Part shown: in pieces, positions 8,537 through 19,189 of the stretch
Numbering within the stretch: position 1 is the stretch's first letter
Layout of the letters: each line of letters opens with the position of its first letter
Source of the DNA: Hyphomonadaceae bacterium
Lineage (GTDB): Bacteria; Pseudomonadota; Alphaproteobacteria; Caulobacterales; Aquidulcibacteraceae
Reading direction: 5' to 3'
DNA: 64,000 nt
NCBI GenBank assembly: GCA_023384105.1
Contig: JAHDXR010000003.1
Coordinates: forward strand, 248,001 to 312,000
Notes under the pieces: model-generated
What the model was told of the DNA's origin: nothing
Seen by the model: only the letters and a program-made list of their open reading frames with translations
Database searches by the model: none
Made by a program: the position numbers and the translations under genes

Positions 8537-9415
8537 TCAGCTCACGCCATGGTCGCGGAACCACGCCAGGCAGCGCCGCCAGCCGTCCGCGGCCGCTTCG
8601 GCGTTGTAGCTGTCGCGATAATCGGCGTGGAAGCCGTGCTGCGCGCCCGGATAGACGATGATCTCCGAGCCGGTCGGATTGTCCGCTGCGGCGAGTGCGG
8701 CGCGCATGTTCTCCACGCTCTCCAGCGGAATGCCACGGTCGTCCTCCGCGTAGAGGCCGAGCACCGGCGCGTGAATCGTCGCGGCGACGTCGTACGGCCA
8801 CGGCCGCTCCTCCTCCGCGCCCCAGCTGCCCGGCTGCGGCCGCACCAAGCGCCCGTACCACGCCACGCCCGCCTTGACGTCCGGCGACAGCGCCGCCGCC
8901 ATCCACACCACCGTGCCGCCCCAGCAGAAGCCGGTGACGCCGATCGCGTCGCGCTTCACGAAGCTCTGCGCCTTCAGCCAGTCGATCACGCCCTGGGTGT
9001 CGCCCATCACCTGTTCGTGGCTGGCCGTCGCCACGATGTCGCGGATTTGCGCGAAGTCCGTCAGCGGCGCGGGATCGCCGGCGCGGTCGAAATAATCCGG
9101 CGCCAGCGCGGCATAACCTTCGCGCGCGAAGCGGCGGCAGACATCCTTGATGTAGTCGTGGATGCCGAAAATCTCGTTCACGACGACGATCGCGCCGCGC
9201 CGGCCCTGCCCTGCGGGGCGCGCGAGATAGGCGGGCAAGCTGTAGCCGCCCGCACCGGTCACGTGCACGTCTTCGACGACAAGCTCATCGCTGGGTGTGG
9301 TCACAGGGCTCGCGCACGCCGACAGCGCCGCCGCCGCGTAGCCGCTCATGAACAAGGACGCCGCCACCGTTCGGCGGGTCGGCGGGAAATTGCCTTCGGG
9401 CGTATCGAGCCGCAT
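8537..9415 (-). CDS. Dienelactone hydrolase family lipoprotein
   Basis: 292 residues from the ATG at 9415, preceded by an AGGGAGA ribosome-binding site; upstream in-frame codons are probably not translated. The N-terminus has TRRT followed by a hydrophobic stretch ending in a lipobox-like LSAC (Cys34), so a Tat-exported lipoprotein is likely. The alpha/beta-hydrolase body has the nucleophile Cys164 in GFCWGG, an acid at about Asp225-226 (YAEDDRGIP) and His260 (GAQHGFHAD), the Cys-Asp-His triad of dienelactone hydrolases. The substrate is unknown. It is divergent from the M48 protease gene. Confidence 0.88.
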   Translation of the reverse strand: MRLDTPEGNFPPTRRTVAASLFMSGYAAAALSACASPVTTPSDELVVEDVHVTGAGGYSLPAYLARPAGQGRRGAIVVVNEIFGIHDYIKDVCRRFAREGYAALAPDYFDRAGDPAPLTDFAQIRDIVATASHEQVMGDTQGVIDWLKAQSFVKRDAIGVTGFCWGGTVVWMAAALSPDVKAGVAWYGRLVRPQPGSWGAEEERPWPYDVAATIHAPVLGLYAEDDRGIPLESVENMRAALAAADNPTGSEIIVYPGAQHGFHADYRDSYNAEAAADGWRRCLAWFRDHGVS

Positions 9416-9494
9416 GCCGTTCGTCTCCCTGCTCGGTCGCGCCGGACGCGCGTCCTCTTGCGCACAATCTTGGCGCGGCGCAGGCTCGGCGCCA

Positions 9495-9520
9495 GTCAAA
9501 TCTTAGGCCGGTCAAATCTT
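9495..9520. promoter_or_regulatory. Direct repeat in a divergent promoter region
   Basis: GTCAAATCTT occurs twice, at 9495-9504 and 9511-9520, in the 116 bp between the divergent hydrolase and M48 genes. The 16-bp spacing is about one and a half helical turns. This could be a tandem binding site or a chance duplication. Confidence 0.25.
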
Positions 9521-9531
9521 GGGGGAATACG

Positions 9532-10875
9532 ATGAGACTGCTGAGCTGGACCGCCGCCGCCGCGGCTTTCGCTCTGGCCGCGCCGGCGGCGGCGGCGAAC
9601 CTGCCGTTCGATCCGGACCTCGCGACGCACGCCTGGCTCGCCACCATGGGGCCCGAAGCGACAGCGCGCTCCAACGCCTATTTCGAAGGCGGCTACGTCA
9701 TCGACGTCGTCGGCACGGCGATCTCGATCCTGGTCGCGGGACTGATCCTGGTGCTGGGCTGGGCGCGCGGCGTGCGCAGCTTCCTTGAGCGCACGGTGAA
9801 GTGGTTCCCGCTGGTGGCGCTGGGCGTCGGCTTCTTCGTCAATCTTGTCTCCACCGTGCTCACGTTCCCATTCAGCTACTATGTCGGCTTCGTGCGCGAG
9901 CACCGCTACGATCTCTCCACCCAGACCTTCCCGGAATGGTTCGGCGAGCAGCTGATCGGCGCCGCCATCGGCCTCGTCATCGGCTCGATCCTGATCGCGA
10001 TCATCTACGTTATCATCCGCGCGGCGAAGACCACGTGGTGGATCTGGGGCTCGCTCGTCACCATCGCCGCCGCGGCGGTCATGATCATGGTGGCGCCGGT
10101 CTATATCGCGCCGCTGTTCAACACCTACACCGAGATGGAGCAGGGCGAGCTGCGCGACGGCATCATCGCCATGGCCCAGGCCAACGGCGTGCCGGCCGAT
10201 AATGTCTATGTCTACGACCGTTCCCGCCAGACCAGCAGCATCAGCGCCAACGTCTCCGGCCTCGGCGGCACGACGCGCATTTCGCTGGCCGACACGCTGC
10301 TCGACCGCGCCAGCCCCGAAGCCGTGCGCGCGGTGATGGGCCACGAGATCGGCCATTACGTGCTGGGCCACATCTATTCGATCATGCTGATGATGTCCGG
10401 CGTCATCCTGTTCAGCTTCGCGGTGGTGCATTACGCCTTCCGCGCCATCGCCAAGAACGAGCGCTGGGGCATTCGCGACATCGGCGATCCGGCGGGCCTG
10501 CCGCTGATCCTGGTGATCCTGGCCGTGGTCGGCCTGTTCACCGCGCCGCTCCAGCGCAACCTCGTCTACTTCCACGAACAGCAGGCCGACATGTTCGGCC
10601 TGAACGCCGCGCGCGAGCCCGACGGCTTCGCCGAGGCCGCGGTGCTGCTCAGCGAGTATCGCAAGATGGAGCCGAGCGCATTCGAGGAATGGTTCTTCTA
10701 CGATCACCCTTCGGGCTGGAACCGCGTCCATAATGCGATGGTCTGGAAGGCGCACGAGATCGCCGCCGGACGTCTGCCGCCCTCCCCCGGCGGCCCGCCC
10801 GAAGGCTGGGTCCCCGACTTCGTGCGCGCGCGGCAAGCCGCGGAAGCAGCGGCGACCGACCACCCGCCGGAATGA
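9532..10875 (+). CDS. M48 (Ste24/HtpX type) integral membrane zinc metalloprotease
   Basis: 447 residues. The zinc motif HEIGH lies at 271-275 inside VRAVMGHEIGHYVLGH, with the probable third ligand Glu349 in YFHEQQADMFG. Membrane segments are at about 58-80, 92-118, 140-163, 172-195, 284-302 and 325-342. The N-terminal half (FxxxFxxYxG, EHRYDLSTQTFPEWF) matches the CAAX prenyl protease N-terminal domain, so it is closer to eukaryotic Ste24 than to short HtpX. A cleavable-looking N-terminal segment (residues 1-22) precedes it. Its probable role is membrane protein quality control. A palindromic element follows five bases after the stop. Confidence 0.92.
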   Translation: MRLLSWTAAAAAFALAAPAAAANLPFDPDLATHAWLATMGPEATARSNAYFEGGYVIDVVGTAISILVAGLILVLGWARGVRSFLERTVKWFPLVALGVGFFVNLVSTVLTFPFSYYVGFVREHRYDLSTQTFPEWFGEQLIGAAIGLVIGSILIAIIYVIIRAAKTTWWIWGSLVTIAAAAVMIMVAPVYIAPLFNTYTEMEQGELRDGIIAMAQANGVPADNVYVYDRSRQTSSISANVSGLGGTTRISLADTLLDRASPEAVRAVMGHEIGHYVLGHIYSIMLMMSGVILFSFAVVHYAFRAIAKNERWGIRDIGDPAGLPLILVILAVVGLFTAPLQRNLVYFHEQQADMFGLNAAREPDGFAEAAVLLSEYRKMEPSAFEEWFFYDHPSGWNRVHNAMVWKAHEIAAGRLPPSPGGPPEGWVPDFVRARQAAEAAATDHPPE

Positions 10876-10879
10876 ACTC

Positions 10880-10995
10880 ATGGACCGCCGGCGTCCCGCC
10901 GGTATGCGCGGACCTATCCAGGTCGGCGCGCATGGCTCCGCCGCGCTCCCTCTTTTTAGAAGTTGACGCATGCCGGCGGGACGCCGGCGGTCCAT
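10880..10995. repeat. Palindromic element copy C (116 bp)
   Basis: Full-length copy with both approximately 27-bp terminal inverted repeats and one substitution in the left arm. Its core, read in reverse complement, matches copies A and E. It lies between the convergent M48 and alkB genes and fills most of their 151-bp gap. Confidence 0.9.
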
Positions 10996-11026
10996 AAGGG
11001 CGAGTCCAAATTCTTGGCGCAGAGCT

Positions 11027-11653
11027 TCAGCCCGGAACCGTCACCCGCCGCAGCGTTAGATTGATCCGCCCGCCTTTCGGCAAGAGCCGCGAGGTGCCCG
11101 GCAGGATGCGGTCCACGCCGTGATAGGCGCGCCGCGCCGCGCCGCCGAGCAGGCACACGTCGCCCGACGCCAGGCGTACGCTGCGCGTCGGGTCCGAGCG
11201 CAACGCGCCGCCGATGCGGAAGATCGCGGTGTCCCCCAGCGAGATCGAAAGCACCGGCGCGTCCCACGCCTCCTCGTCGCTATCGACATGGAGTCCCATG
11301 CGCGCGTCGCCTTCGTACAGGTTCACCAGGCACGCCTCCGGCTCTGCGCCGTAGCCCGACAGCTCACGCCACAACGCCAGCGCTTGCGGCGGCATGTCCG
11401 GCCAGGGCTTGCCGGTCTCGGGATGCGTGGGCTGGTAGCGATAGCCGCGCTCCTTGTCCGTCACCCAGCCGAGCGGTCCGAAATTGGTCATCCGCACCCG
11501 CATCGGCTGGCCGGACTTCGGCATCCGCGGAATGTAGAGCGGCCCCGCCCGCATGCGTGCGAACACCTCGTCGCGCAGCGCCTCTTGGGCGGCGCGGTCC
11601 AGCAGGCCCGGCCAAAGCCGGAAGCCGTCGAGGTCGGAGGCGGGACGGGTCAT
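11027..11653 (-). CDS. alkB: AlkB-type 2-oxoglutarate/Fe(II) dioxygenase
   Basis: 208 residues. AlkB removes 1-methyladenine and 3-methylcytosine lesions by oxidative demethylation. The iron ligands are His122 and Asp124 (LHVDSDE) and His178 (YHGVDR). The 2-oxoglutarate arginine lies in RINLTLRR (196-203), the C-terminal family signature. The substrate-lid region NLYEGDARMGLHVD is also typical. It stands alone, convergent with the M48 gene and divergent from dnaK. No Ada box was found. Confidence 0.95.
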   Translation of the reverse strand: MTRPASDLDGFRLWPGLLDRAAQEALRDEVFARMRAGPLYIPRMPKSGQPMRVRMTNFGPLGWVTDKERGYRYQPTHPETGKPWPDMPPQALALWRELSGYGAEPEACLVNLYEGDARMGLHVDSDEEAWDAPVLSISLGDTAIFRIGGALRSDPTRSVRLASGDVCLLGGAARRAYHGVDRILPGTSRLLPKGGRINLTLRRVTVPG

Positions 11654-11777
11654 CCTTCAAGCGCCTATGTAGGTGTTCGGTTTCTTTTTTGTTCCAGCCC
11701 CACCTTGAGCCCGATCAAACCTGTGCGGACGAAGGGCAATTTCCTTGCCCGGAATGCGGATACCGCCGTCCAAAAGC

Positions 11778-11805
11778 CTTGCACGCCGTGGGCGATACAC
11801 CACAT
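11778..11805 (+). promoter_or_regulatory. Candidate heat-shock (sigma-32) promoter for dnaK
   Basis: CTTGCAC (11778-11784), 13 bases, then CACCACAT (11798-11805) resembles the alphaproteobacterial sigma-32 pattern (CTTG-rich -35, C-rich CCAT-containing -10). It lies about 155 bp upstream of dnaK within the 305-bp gap to alkB. Apart from the alkB leader, nothing else was recognised in that gap. Other CTTG sequences occur nearby (11704, 11742), so the call is weak. Confidence 0.3.
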
Positions 11806-11958
11806 GAACCCCGGAACGAACGCGGCTTGGAGCTTGGACGGGGCGCCGGGCCGCGAGACCGCTAGAACGCAAGGAACAGGACGCGGGCTTCGCGGACGCC
11901 AATTGCATGGGTCCTAAGAGCCGAAACCGCGCCGCTGAAAAGAACGAGGATCAAGACT

Positions 11959-13869
<1,911 letters not shown>

Positions 13870-13925
13870 GCCAATTACGTCATCGAGGTCGGGCGATGCG
13901 TCAACGCGCTTCCACAACTGACATC

Positions 13926-13963
13926 GGGCGGCTTGCCTCCTTGCGGGGAAGCCGCCCCTTTCT
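13926..13963 (+). terminator. Hairpin between dnaK and dnaJ
   Basis: GGGCGGCTT (13926-13934) pairs with AAGCCGCCC (13949-13957), followed by CTTTCT. It is a moderately T-rich intrinsic terminator or attenuator, probably leaky because dnaJ begins 16 bases later without an obvious promoter of its own. Confidence 0.55.
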
Positions 13964-13978
13964 CACCTCGGTTGTGTC

Positions 13979-15136
13979 ATGACCACCGAGCGCGATTACT
14001 ACGAAGTCCTTGGCGTGCCGCGCGATGCGGACCAGGCGACGATCAAATCGGCGTTCCGCAAGCTCGCGATGAAGCTGCATCCGGACCAGAACCCCGGCTG
14101 CAAGGTCTCCGAAGAGAAGTTCAAGGAGCTGGGCGAAGCCTACGCCGTGCTCTCCGATCCGCAGAAGCGCGCCGCATATGATCGCTACGGCAAAGCCGGC
14201 GTTGGCGGCGCGGGCGGCGGGCCGGGCTTCGGCCCCGGCTCCGCCGGCTTCAGCGACTTCTCCGACCTGTTCAACGAAATCTTCGGCGGCGGCTTCGAGG
14301 AGATGTTCACGGGCGGCCGCGCCCGCACCGGCCCGCAGCGCGGCGCCGATCTCCGCTACGATGTCGAGATCACGCTCGAGCAAGCCTTCAGAGGCAGCGA
14401 ACGCGAGATCGTCGTGCCGCGCGCGCAGACGTGCGAGCCGTGCAGCGGCTCGGGCTCGGAAGGCAACGCCCCGCTCGAGACCTGCCGCACCTGCGGCGGC
14501 GCCGGCCAGGTGCGCGCCCAGCAAGGCATGTTCCGCATGGTGCGCACCTGCCCCGCCTGTCACGGCCGCGGCCAGTCGATCAAGACGCCGTGCAAGAGCT
14601 GCGGCGGCCGCGGCGTCGTGCAGAAGGAGCGCACGCTTTCGGTCAAGATTCCGGCCGGCGTCGAGGACGGCACGCGCATCCGTCTCGCCGGCGAAGGCGA
14701 CACCGGCGCCCGCGGCGGCCCGCCCGGCGATCTCTATCTCTTCCTGTCGGTGAAGCCGCACCAATTGTTCGAGCGCGACGGCCCCGATCTCTACTGCCGC
14801 GCGCCGACGCCGATGTGCAAAGCCGCCCTCGGCGGCGAGATCGAGATTCCCACCATCGACGGCGAGCGCGCCAAGGTGACGATCCCCGCCGGCGCCCAAA
14901 CCGGCCGCCGCTTCCGCATCAAGGGCAAGGGCATGACGCACCTGCGCGGAAAGGACCGCGGCGATCTCCACGTCGAGCTGCTGGTCGAAACGCCGGTCAA
15001 CCTTACCGCCAAGCAGCGCAAACTGCTCGAGGAGTTCTCGAAAGATTGCTGCGAGGAAGCCCACCCGCAAACGCAAGGCTTCTTCGACAGCGTCAAGAAA
15101 TTCTTCGAAGGCGCCAGCGAAGGCCCGACGCGCTAA
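13979..15136 (+). CDS. dnaJ: Co-chaperone DnaJ (Hsp40)
   Basis: 385 residues. The J-domain contains the HPD triad at 34-36 (KLHPDQN), which stimulates the DnaK ATPase. A Gly/Phe-rich stretch follows (about 75-105). The zinc-binding region has four CxxCxGxG motifs ([32 protein letters not shown]). The C-terminal client-binding domains follow. All elements of a type I DnaJ are present. It works with DnaK and GrpE, encoded nearby. The reading frame is intact. Confidence 0.98.
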   Translation: MTTERDYYEVLGVPRDADQATIKSAFRKLAMKLHPDQNPGCKVSEEKFKELGEAYAVLSDPQKRAAYDRYGKAGVGGAGGGPGFGPGSAGFSDFSDLFNEIFGGGFEEMFTGGRARTGPQRGADLRYDVEITLEQAFRGSEREIVVPRAQTCEPCSGSGSEGNAPLETCRTCGGAGQVRAQQGMFRMVRTCPACHGRGQSIKTPCKSCGGRGVVQKERTLSVKIPAGVEDGTRIRLAGEGDTGARGGPPGDLYLFLSVKPHQLFERDGPDLYCRAPTPMCKAALGGEIEIPTIDGERAKVTIPAGAQTGRRFRIKGKGMTHLRGKDRGDLHVELLVETPVNLTAKQRKLLEEFSKDCCEEAHPQTQGFFDSVKKFFEGASEGPTR

Positions 15137-15181
15137 CAGCCGCGCAAAAAGCAAATGGCGGCTCCCGCTCCCCGGACGCAG

Positions 15182-15280
15182 CCCCGGCGAAAGCCGGGGT
15201 GCGAGCCGGGGCCTAGGGGGTGAAACGCGCTGCGTTCGCCCCTGGGTCCCGGCTCTCCGCTGCGCTCGGCCGGGAAGCGG
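15182..15280. repeat. Cluster of GC-rich hairpins after dnaJ
   Basis: CCCCGGC-GAAA-GCCGGGG (15182-15199) is a stable tetraloop hairpin. It is followed by an imperfect inverted repeat, GAGCCGGGGCCTAGGGG against CCCCTGGGTCCCGGCTC (15203-15255), and a third CCGGC/GCCGG hairpin. The arrangement looks like a dispersed intergenic repeat common in alphaproteobacteria. It may also end dnaJ transcription. It lies 45 bp after dnaJ and before dapB. Confidence 0.55.
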
Positions 15281-15358
15281 AGGCGCCGACTCCCCCAATC
15301 CCGAAAACCCAATCCCCAAAGCTTGCCGCTGGCGCGGCGAACGTCCATGGAGAGTCGC

Positions 15359-16165
15359 ATGACGCTTTCCATCGCCATTGCCGGCGCCGCGGGCCGGATG
15401 GGCCGCGCGCTGATCCGCGCCGCCAGCGCCGATGCGCGCTTCGCCATCGTCGGCGGCACCGAGCGTGGCGAAGGCCAGTTCCTAGGCGCCGATCTCGGCG
15501 CGCTGGCCGGCATCGCTCCCCTGTTCATGACCACCAGCGACGCCGCCGATCACGCCGCGGAGAAGGCCGACGTCTGGATCGACTTCACCACGCCCGACGC
15601 CACGCTCGCCGCGCTCGAAGCGCTGAAACGCACGACCGCGCGGGCCGCCATTATCGGCACGACCGGTCTCGACGCCGGCCAGGAAGCGCGCATCGCCGCG
15701 CACGCCGAGCGCATCGCCATCGTCCGCTCCGGCAATTTCAGCCTCGGCGTGAACCTGCTCGCGGCGCTGGTGGAGCAGGCGGCGCAGCGGCTCGGCCCGA
15801 GCTGGGACATCGAGATCGCCGAGGCCCACCATCGCCGCAAGGTCGACGCGCCGTCCGGCACCGCCCTCCTCCTCGGCGAAGCCGCCGCGCACGGCCGCGG
15901 CGCGCCGCTGAGCGGCCTCAAGCTCAAGCCCTATGACGGCGTCACCGGCCCGCGCCCCGAAGGCGGGATCGGCTTCTCCGTCATTCGCGGCGGCGGCATT
16001 GTCGGCGAGCACGACGTGCGCTTCATCGCCGAACGCGAAGTGCTGACGCTTTCGCACCAGGCGCTCGACCGCGCCGTGTTCGCGGACGGCGCGCTGGCCG
16101 CCGCGCTCTGGGCCGCGGACAAGCCGCCCGACCTCTACTCGATGCGCGACGTGCTCGGGCTTTGA
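15359..16165 (+). CDS. dapB: 4-hydroxy-tetrahydrodipicolinate reductase
   Basis: 268 residues from ATG 15359, preceded by GGAGAG; a longer open frame begins upstream but lacks such a site. DapB makes tetrahydrodipicolinate in the diaminopimelate/lysine pathway using NAD(P)H. The Rossmann motif GAAGRMGRAL is at about 9-18, and the catalytic block EAHHRRKVDAPSGTAL at about 155-170 has the conserved His-His pair and the Lys. The VDFTTPDA-type dinucleotide loop (WIDFTTPDATL) is also present. dnaJ-dapB adjacency is seen in related bacteria. Confidence 0.97.
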   Translation: MTLSIAIAGAAGRMGRALIRAASADARFAIVGGTERGEGQFLGADLGALAGIAPLFMTTSDAADHAAEKADVWIDFTTPDATLAALEALKRTTARAAIIGTTGLDAGQEARIAAHAERIAIVRSGNFSLGVNLLAALVEQAAQRLGPSWDIEIAEAHHRRKVDAPSGTALLLGEAAAHGRGAPLSGLKLKPYDGVTGPRPEGGIGFSVIRGGGIVGEHDVRFIAEREVLTLSHQALDRAVFADGALAAALWAADKPPDLYSMRDVLGL

Positions 16166-16185
16166 ATGTCGTGCGCGGTTACTCC

Positions 16186-16267
16186 GCGTCGCCTTCGACA
16201 AGCTCAGGCTGACGCTGCCGGATGCGCCGGTGGGTGGGGTGGCGCCATGCCTGTCGAAGCGCGACGC
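16186..16267. repeat. Dispersed repeat containing CTTCGACAAGCTCAGGCTGA
   Basis: GCGTCGCCTTCGACA (16186-16200) is mirrored imperfectly by TGTCGAAGCGCGACGC (16252-16267). The CCTTCGACAAGCTCA stretch recurs near 60030-60050 and twice in the cruciform at 63777-63931. It fills the space between the convergent dapB and DUF2244 genes. Confidence 0.6.
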
Positions 16268-16281
16268 CATGCACCAGCGCT

Positions 16282-16779
16282 TTAGCCGCCGCGTTTGGCT
16301 TTATAGAGCGCTGCATCGAGCGCTGCGGCGAAGCTGTCGCATTCTTTCGGCGATAGAAACGCGCCAACGCGCATTTGCCCGTTGCCCGCCCGGATCAGCA
16401 CGCCGCGCCCATCGCGCGCCACCCGCGCCCACACCGGATTGAGCACCCAATGTTTCACTTCGCCAATATTATCGATCGCCATGACATGCATGGCGCCGGA
16501 CGCGACCTGGACATATTCGGCTACCTGCCCCGCCCGATAATTCCAGCGAAACGCAAGCCACAACGCCAGCACGTCGAGGCCCAAAAACCCCGCCACAGGA
16601 AAGGCGCCGCGCGCAATGAACACGATCGACATGATCGCGTTCAGCCCGATCACCGCGATCAGCATCGCCTTGAACGCCTTGGCGCTCCAGCTGCGGTGCG
16701 GGCGCAGCTCCGCATCGAAGAAAAGCGGCTTGCCGTCCAGCGGCGGCGGACCTGGCGAACGTTCCCAGCGCGGGGTCAT
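16282..16779 (-). CDS. DUF2244 family membrane protein
   Basis: 165 residues with two adjacent membrane segments (about 38-57 and 61-77: MLIAVIGLNAIMSIVFIARG and VAGFLGLDVLALWLAF). They are followed by a soluble beta-rich part containing WVLNPVWARVARD and a C-terminal FLSPKECDSFAAAL motif, typical of DUF2244. The family has no assigned biochemical function. It is divergent from nth, an association also common in relatives; the starts are 48 bp apart and share the promoter region. Confidence 0.85.
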   Translation of the reverse strand: MTPRWERSPGPPPLDGKPLFFDAELRPHRSWSAKAFKAMLIAVIGLNAIMSIVFIARGAFPVAGFLGLDVLALWLAFRWNYRAGQVAEYVQVASGAMHVMAIDNIGEVKHWVLNPVWARVARDGRGVLIRAGNGQMRVGAFLSPKECDSFAAALDAALYKAKRGG

Positions 16780-16826
16780 ATGCCTAAGCTAACGCACCCT
16801 GTTCGCACGCCAAGGATTTCACGCAC

Positions 16827-17525
16827 GTGGCCAAGCGTCTGACCAAAGCCAAGGCGGAAGAGCTTTACGCGCGCCTCGCCCATGTGCGTCCGGACCCGCG
16901 CACAGAGCTTGAATATACCAATCCCTACACCCTGCTCGTCGCCGTCGTCCTCTCCGCGCAGGCGACCGACAAAGGCGTGAACCGCGCCACCGGCCCGCTG
17001 TTCAAGGCGGCCGACACGCCGCAGAAAATGGTCAGACTCGGGGAAGAGAAGCTCGGCGATTACATCAAAACCATAGGGCTTTGGCGCAACAAGGCCAAGA
17101 ACGTGATCGCGCTGTCGCGAGCGCTGATCGAAAAACACGGCGGCGAAGTTCCGCATGATCGCGCGGCGCTGGAGGCGCTCCTCGGCGTCGGCCGCAAGAC
17201 CGCCAATGTCGTGCTGATGGAGGTATTCGGCGAAGGCGCCATCGCCGTCGACACCCACGTCTTCCGCGTCGCCAACCGCACCGGCCTCGCCGACGGCAAG
17301 ACGCCCTACGAGGTCGAACAGCAGCTGATGCGGATCACGCCGCAGAAATATCTGCATGGCGCGCATCACTGGCTAATCCTGCACGGCCGCTATGTTTGTC
17401 TCGCGCGCAAACCAGAGTGCCCGCGCTGCGTGATCGCCGACATCTGCCTTTACAAACCCAAAACGCGTGCGATCGCGCCAGCGAAAACGCCGGCGTCAAA
17501 GAGCGCGAAGTCAAAGAAAAGGTAA
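16827..17525 (+). CDS. nth: Endonuclease III (DNA glycosylase/AP lyase)
   Basis: 232 residues from a GTG start. It excises oxidised pyrimidines and cleaves the AP site. The helix-hairpin-helix LLGVGRKTANVV contains the catalytic Lys124, and Asp142 is in VDTHVFR. Cysteines 191, 198, 201 and 207 form the C-X6-C-X2-C-X5-C [4Fe-4S] site. The C-terminal tail beyond residue 210 is lysine-rich (SAKSKKR) and probably aids DNA contact. A bidirectional hairpin lies just after the stop. Confidence 0.97.
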   Translation: MAKRLTKAKAEELYARLAHVRPDPRTELEYTNPYTLLVAVVLSAQATDKGVNRATGPLFKAADTPQKMVRLGEEKLGDYIKTIGLWRNKAKNVIALSRALIEKHGGEVPHDRAALEALLGVGRKTANVVLMEVFGEGAIAVDTHVFRVANRTGLADGKTPYEVEQQLMRITPQKYLHGAHHWLILHGRYVCLARKPECPRCVIADICLYKPKTRAIAPAKTPASKSAKSKKR

Positions 17526-17527
17526 GG

Positions 17528-17548
17528 GCGTGATCGTTTCGATCACGC
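17528..17548. terminator. Bidirectional hairpin between convergent genes
   Basis: GCGTGATCG-TTT-CGATCACGC is a perfect 9-bp stem with a three-base loop. It sits in the 26 bp between the nth stop and the lipoprotein stop. It has no T-tract on either side, so it probably pauses rather than fully terminates transcription. Confidence 0.5.
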
Positions 17549-17551
17549 GCG

Positions 17552-17944
17552 TCAGCCGGAGCGGCGCGCCGAGGCTTCCGTCGCGCACTGCTCCAGGCTC
17601 GGCGCCGCCGCTCCGGCTGCGCGCGCGCTCGGGTGCGCTTCCGCGAGGCGCATCTCGTTGCGCCCGTCCGCCGCGAACAGCAGCAGCAGCGCGCAGTCCT
17701 GGAGCCGGTAGGTCAGCGCCGCGCCCGCCCCGTCGCGCCGCATGATGTCAGGCGCGCCGAGCACGCGCTCGATCTCGCGCTGGCTTGGCGCATCGTCGCG
17801 GCCCGCGGCGGCGAGCAATTGCGCGGCCCGCGACGGCTGGATAGGCGCGGCGCCGGCTTCGGACGCCGGCGCCGGCGCGGACGGGCTTGCCGTGGCGCAT
17901 GCGGCCAGCAGCGCCAGGGCGGGAGCGGTGACGATGAATCGCAT
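17552..17944 (-). CDS. Small predicted lipoprotein
   Basis: 130 residues from ATG 17944. The start MRFIVTAPALALLAACATAS has a short signal with a lipobox-like LAAC (Cys18). After a Pro/Ala-rich linker, the mature part has a PSQREIERVLGAPDIMRRDG segment and a single later Cys pair (LQDCALLL, LEQCA). No catalytic motif is recognised; it resembles small outer-membrane lipoproteins with a BamE/SmpA-like LGxPD strand, but this is a guess. It is divergent from the adenosine kinase gene. Confidence 0.72.
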   Translation of the reverse strand: MRFIVTAPALALLAACATASPSAPAPASEAGAAPIQPSRAAQLLAAAGRDDAPSQREIERVLGAPDIMRRDGAGAALTYRLQDCALLLLFAADGRNEMRLAEAHPSARAAGAAAPSLEQCATEASARRSG

Positions 17945-18035
17945 GGCGCGAACATGCCGCCCAAACCCCGGCCCGGCAATGCTTGCCACCGGCGCCTGAC
18001 CGGGGTTTAAGGCGCTTGGATTTGAAAGGATTCCC

Positions 18036-19034
18036 ATGACTTCCTCGACTTACGACGTCGTCGCCGTCGGCAACGCCATCATCGACGTGCTGCAGTCCGC
18101 GCCCGACGCGTTCCTGGCCGAGGAGAACATCGCCAAGGGCGGGATGACGCTGATCGACGAGGCCCGCGCCGACCATCTCACGGCGCGCTTCGCCGACGCC
18201 GTCCTCGCCGCCGGCGGCTCGGCGGCGAACACCGTGACCGGCGTCGCCAGCTTCGGCGGCAAGGCCGGCTATATCGGCAAGGTCGCCGACGACGCGCTGG
18301 GCGCGCGCTTCACCGCGGAATTCCGCGCCGCCGGCGTCTCGTTCAGCACGCCGCCCCGGCCCGGCAAGCCGGGCACCGCGCGCTGCCTGATCGCCGTCAC
18401 GCCGGACGGCCAGCGCTCGATGAGCACCTATCTCGGCGCCTCCACCCTGCTCGAACCGAACGACATCGACGCCGACCTGGTGCGCGCCGGGGAGACGCTT
18501 TTTTTAGAGGGTTATCTGTTCGACCGCGACGAAGCGAAGGCCGCTTTCGTGCGCGCCGCGGAAGTCGCGCGCAGCGCCGGCCGTAAGGTCTCGCTCACGC
18601 TGTCGGACAAGTTCTGCGTCGACCGCCACCGCGACAGCTTCCGCCATCTCGTCGCCGGCCATGTCGACATCCTGTTCTCGAACGAAAGCGAAATTCTCTC
18701 GCTCTACGAGCAGGACGATCTCGGCGCCGCGCTCGAAGCCGCGCGCGCGGCCTGCCCGGTCGTGATCGTCACCCGCTCGGAGGTCGGCTCGCTGATCGCG
18801 ACGAAAGACGAGACCGTTGACGTAAAGCCCATTCCCGTCGCCAAGGTGGTGGACACGACCGGCGCCGGCGATTTGTATGCGGCGGGCTTCCTGTTCGGCT
18901 ATGCGCGCGGTCGCTCGCTGGCGGAATGCGGCGCCCTCGCCTCGCTGGCGGCGGCGGAAGTGATTTCGCACATGGGTCCGCGCCCGGAACAGAACCTCCG
19001 CGCGCTGGCGCTGAAGAACGGCTTCCGCGTCTAA
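18036..19034 (+). CDS. Adenosine kinase-type PfkB family sugar kinase
   Basis: 332 residues. The PfkB family signatures are both present: the N-terminal GGSAANTVTGVASFGGKAGYI region and the C-terminal DTTGAGDLYAAGFLFG, whose GAGD supplies the catalytic aspartate and anion hole. The order AVGNAIIDVL at the start and the length fit bacterial adenosine kinases more than ribokinases or fructokinases. Its expected role is phosphorylation of adenosine or a related nucleoside for salvage; substrate choice is not provable from the sequence. It is followed by a palindromic element and convergent hslU. Confidence 0.9.
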   Translation: MTSSTYDVVAVGNAIIDVLQSAPDAFLAEENIAKGGMTLIDEARADHLTARFADAVLAAGGSAANTVTGVASFGGKAGYIGKVADDALGARFTAEFRAAGVSFSTPPRPGKPGTARCLIAVTPDGQRSMSTYLGASTLLEPNDIDADLVRAGETLFLEGYLFDRDEAKAAFVRAAEVARSAGRKVSLTLSDKFCVDRHRDSFRHLVAGHVDILFSNESEILSLYEQDDLGAALEAARAACPVVIVTRSEVGSLIATKDETVDVKPIPVAKVVDTTGAGDLYAAGFLFGYARGRSLAECGALASLAAAEVISHMGPRPEQNLRALALKNGFRV

Positions 19035-19067
19035 AGCGCCACGCTGAATACCGGACACGCCGCCTCT

Positions 19068-19180
19068 ATGGACCGCCGGCGTCCCGCCGGCCTGCGCAAA
19101 CCTATCCAAGCTGAAGCATAGGACGGCTTCGCTCCGCATGCTTGTCGGAGGCGCAGGCCGGCGGGACGCCGGCGGTCCAT
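19068..19180. repeat. Palindromic element copy D (113 bp)
   Basis: Both terminal inverted repeats are present, with CTG/CAG at the inner edge in place of the usual ATG/CAT (a paired change). The core has the orientation of B and C. The 31 bp on the left (19032-19062), starting at the kinase stop codon, match those left of copy B at 29 positions. It lies between the convergent kinase and hslU genes. Confidence 0.9.
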
Positions 19181-19189
19181 AGGGCGCTC

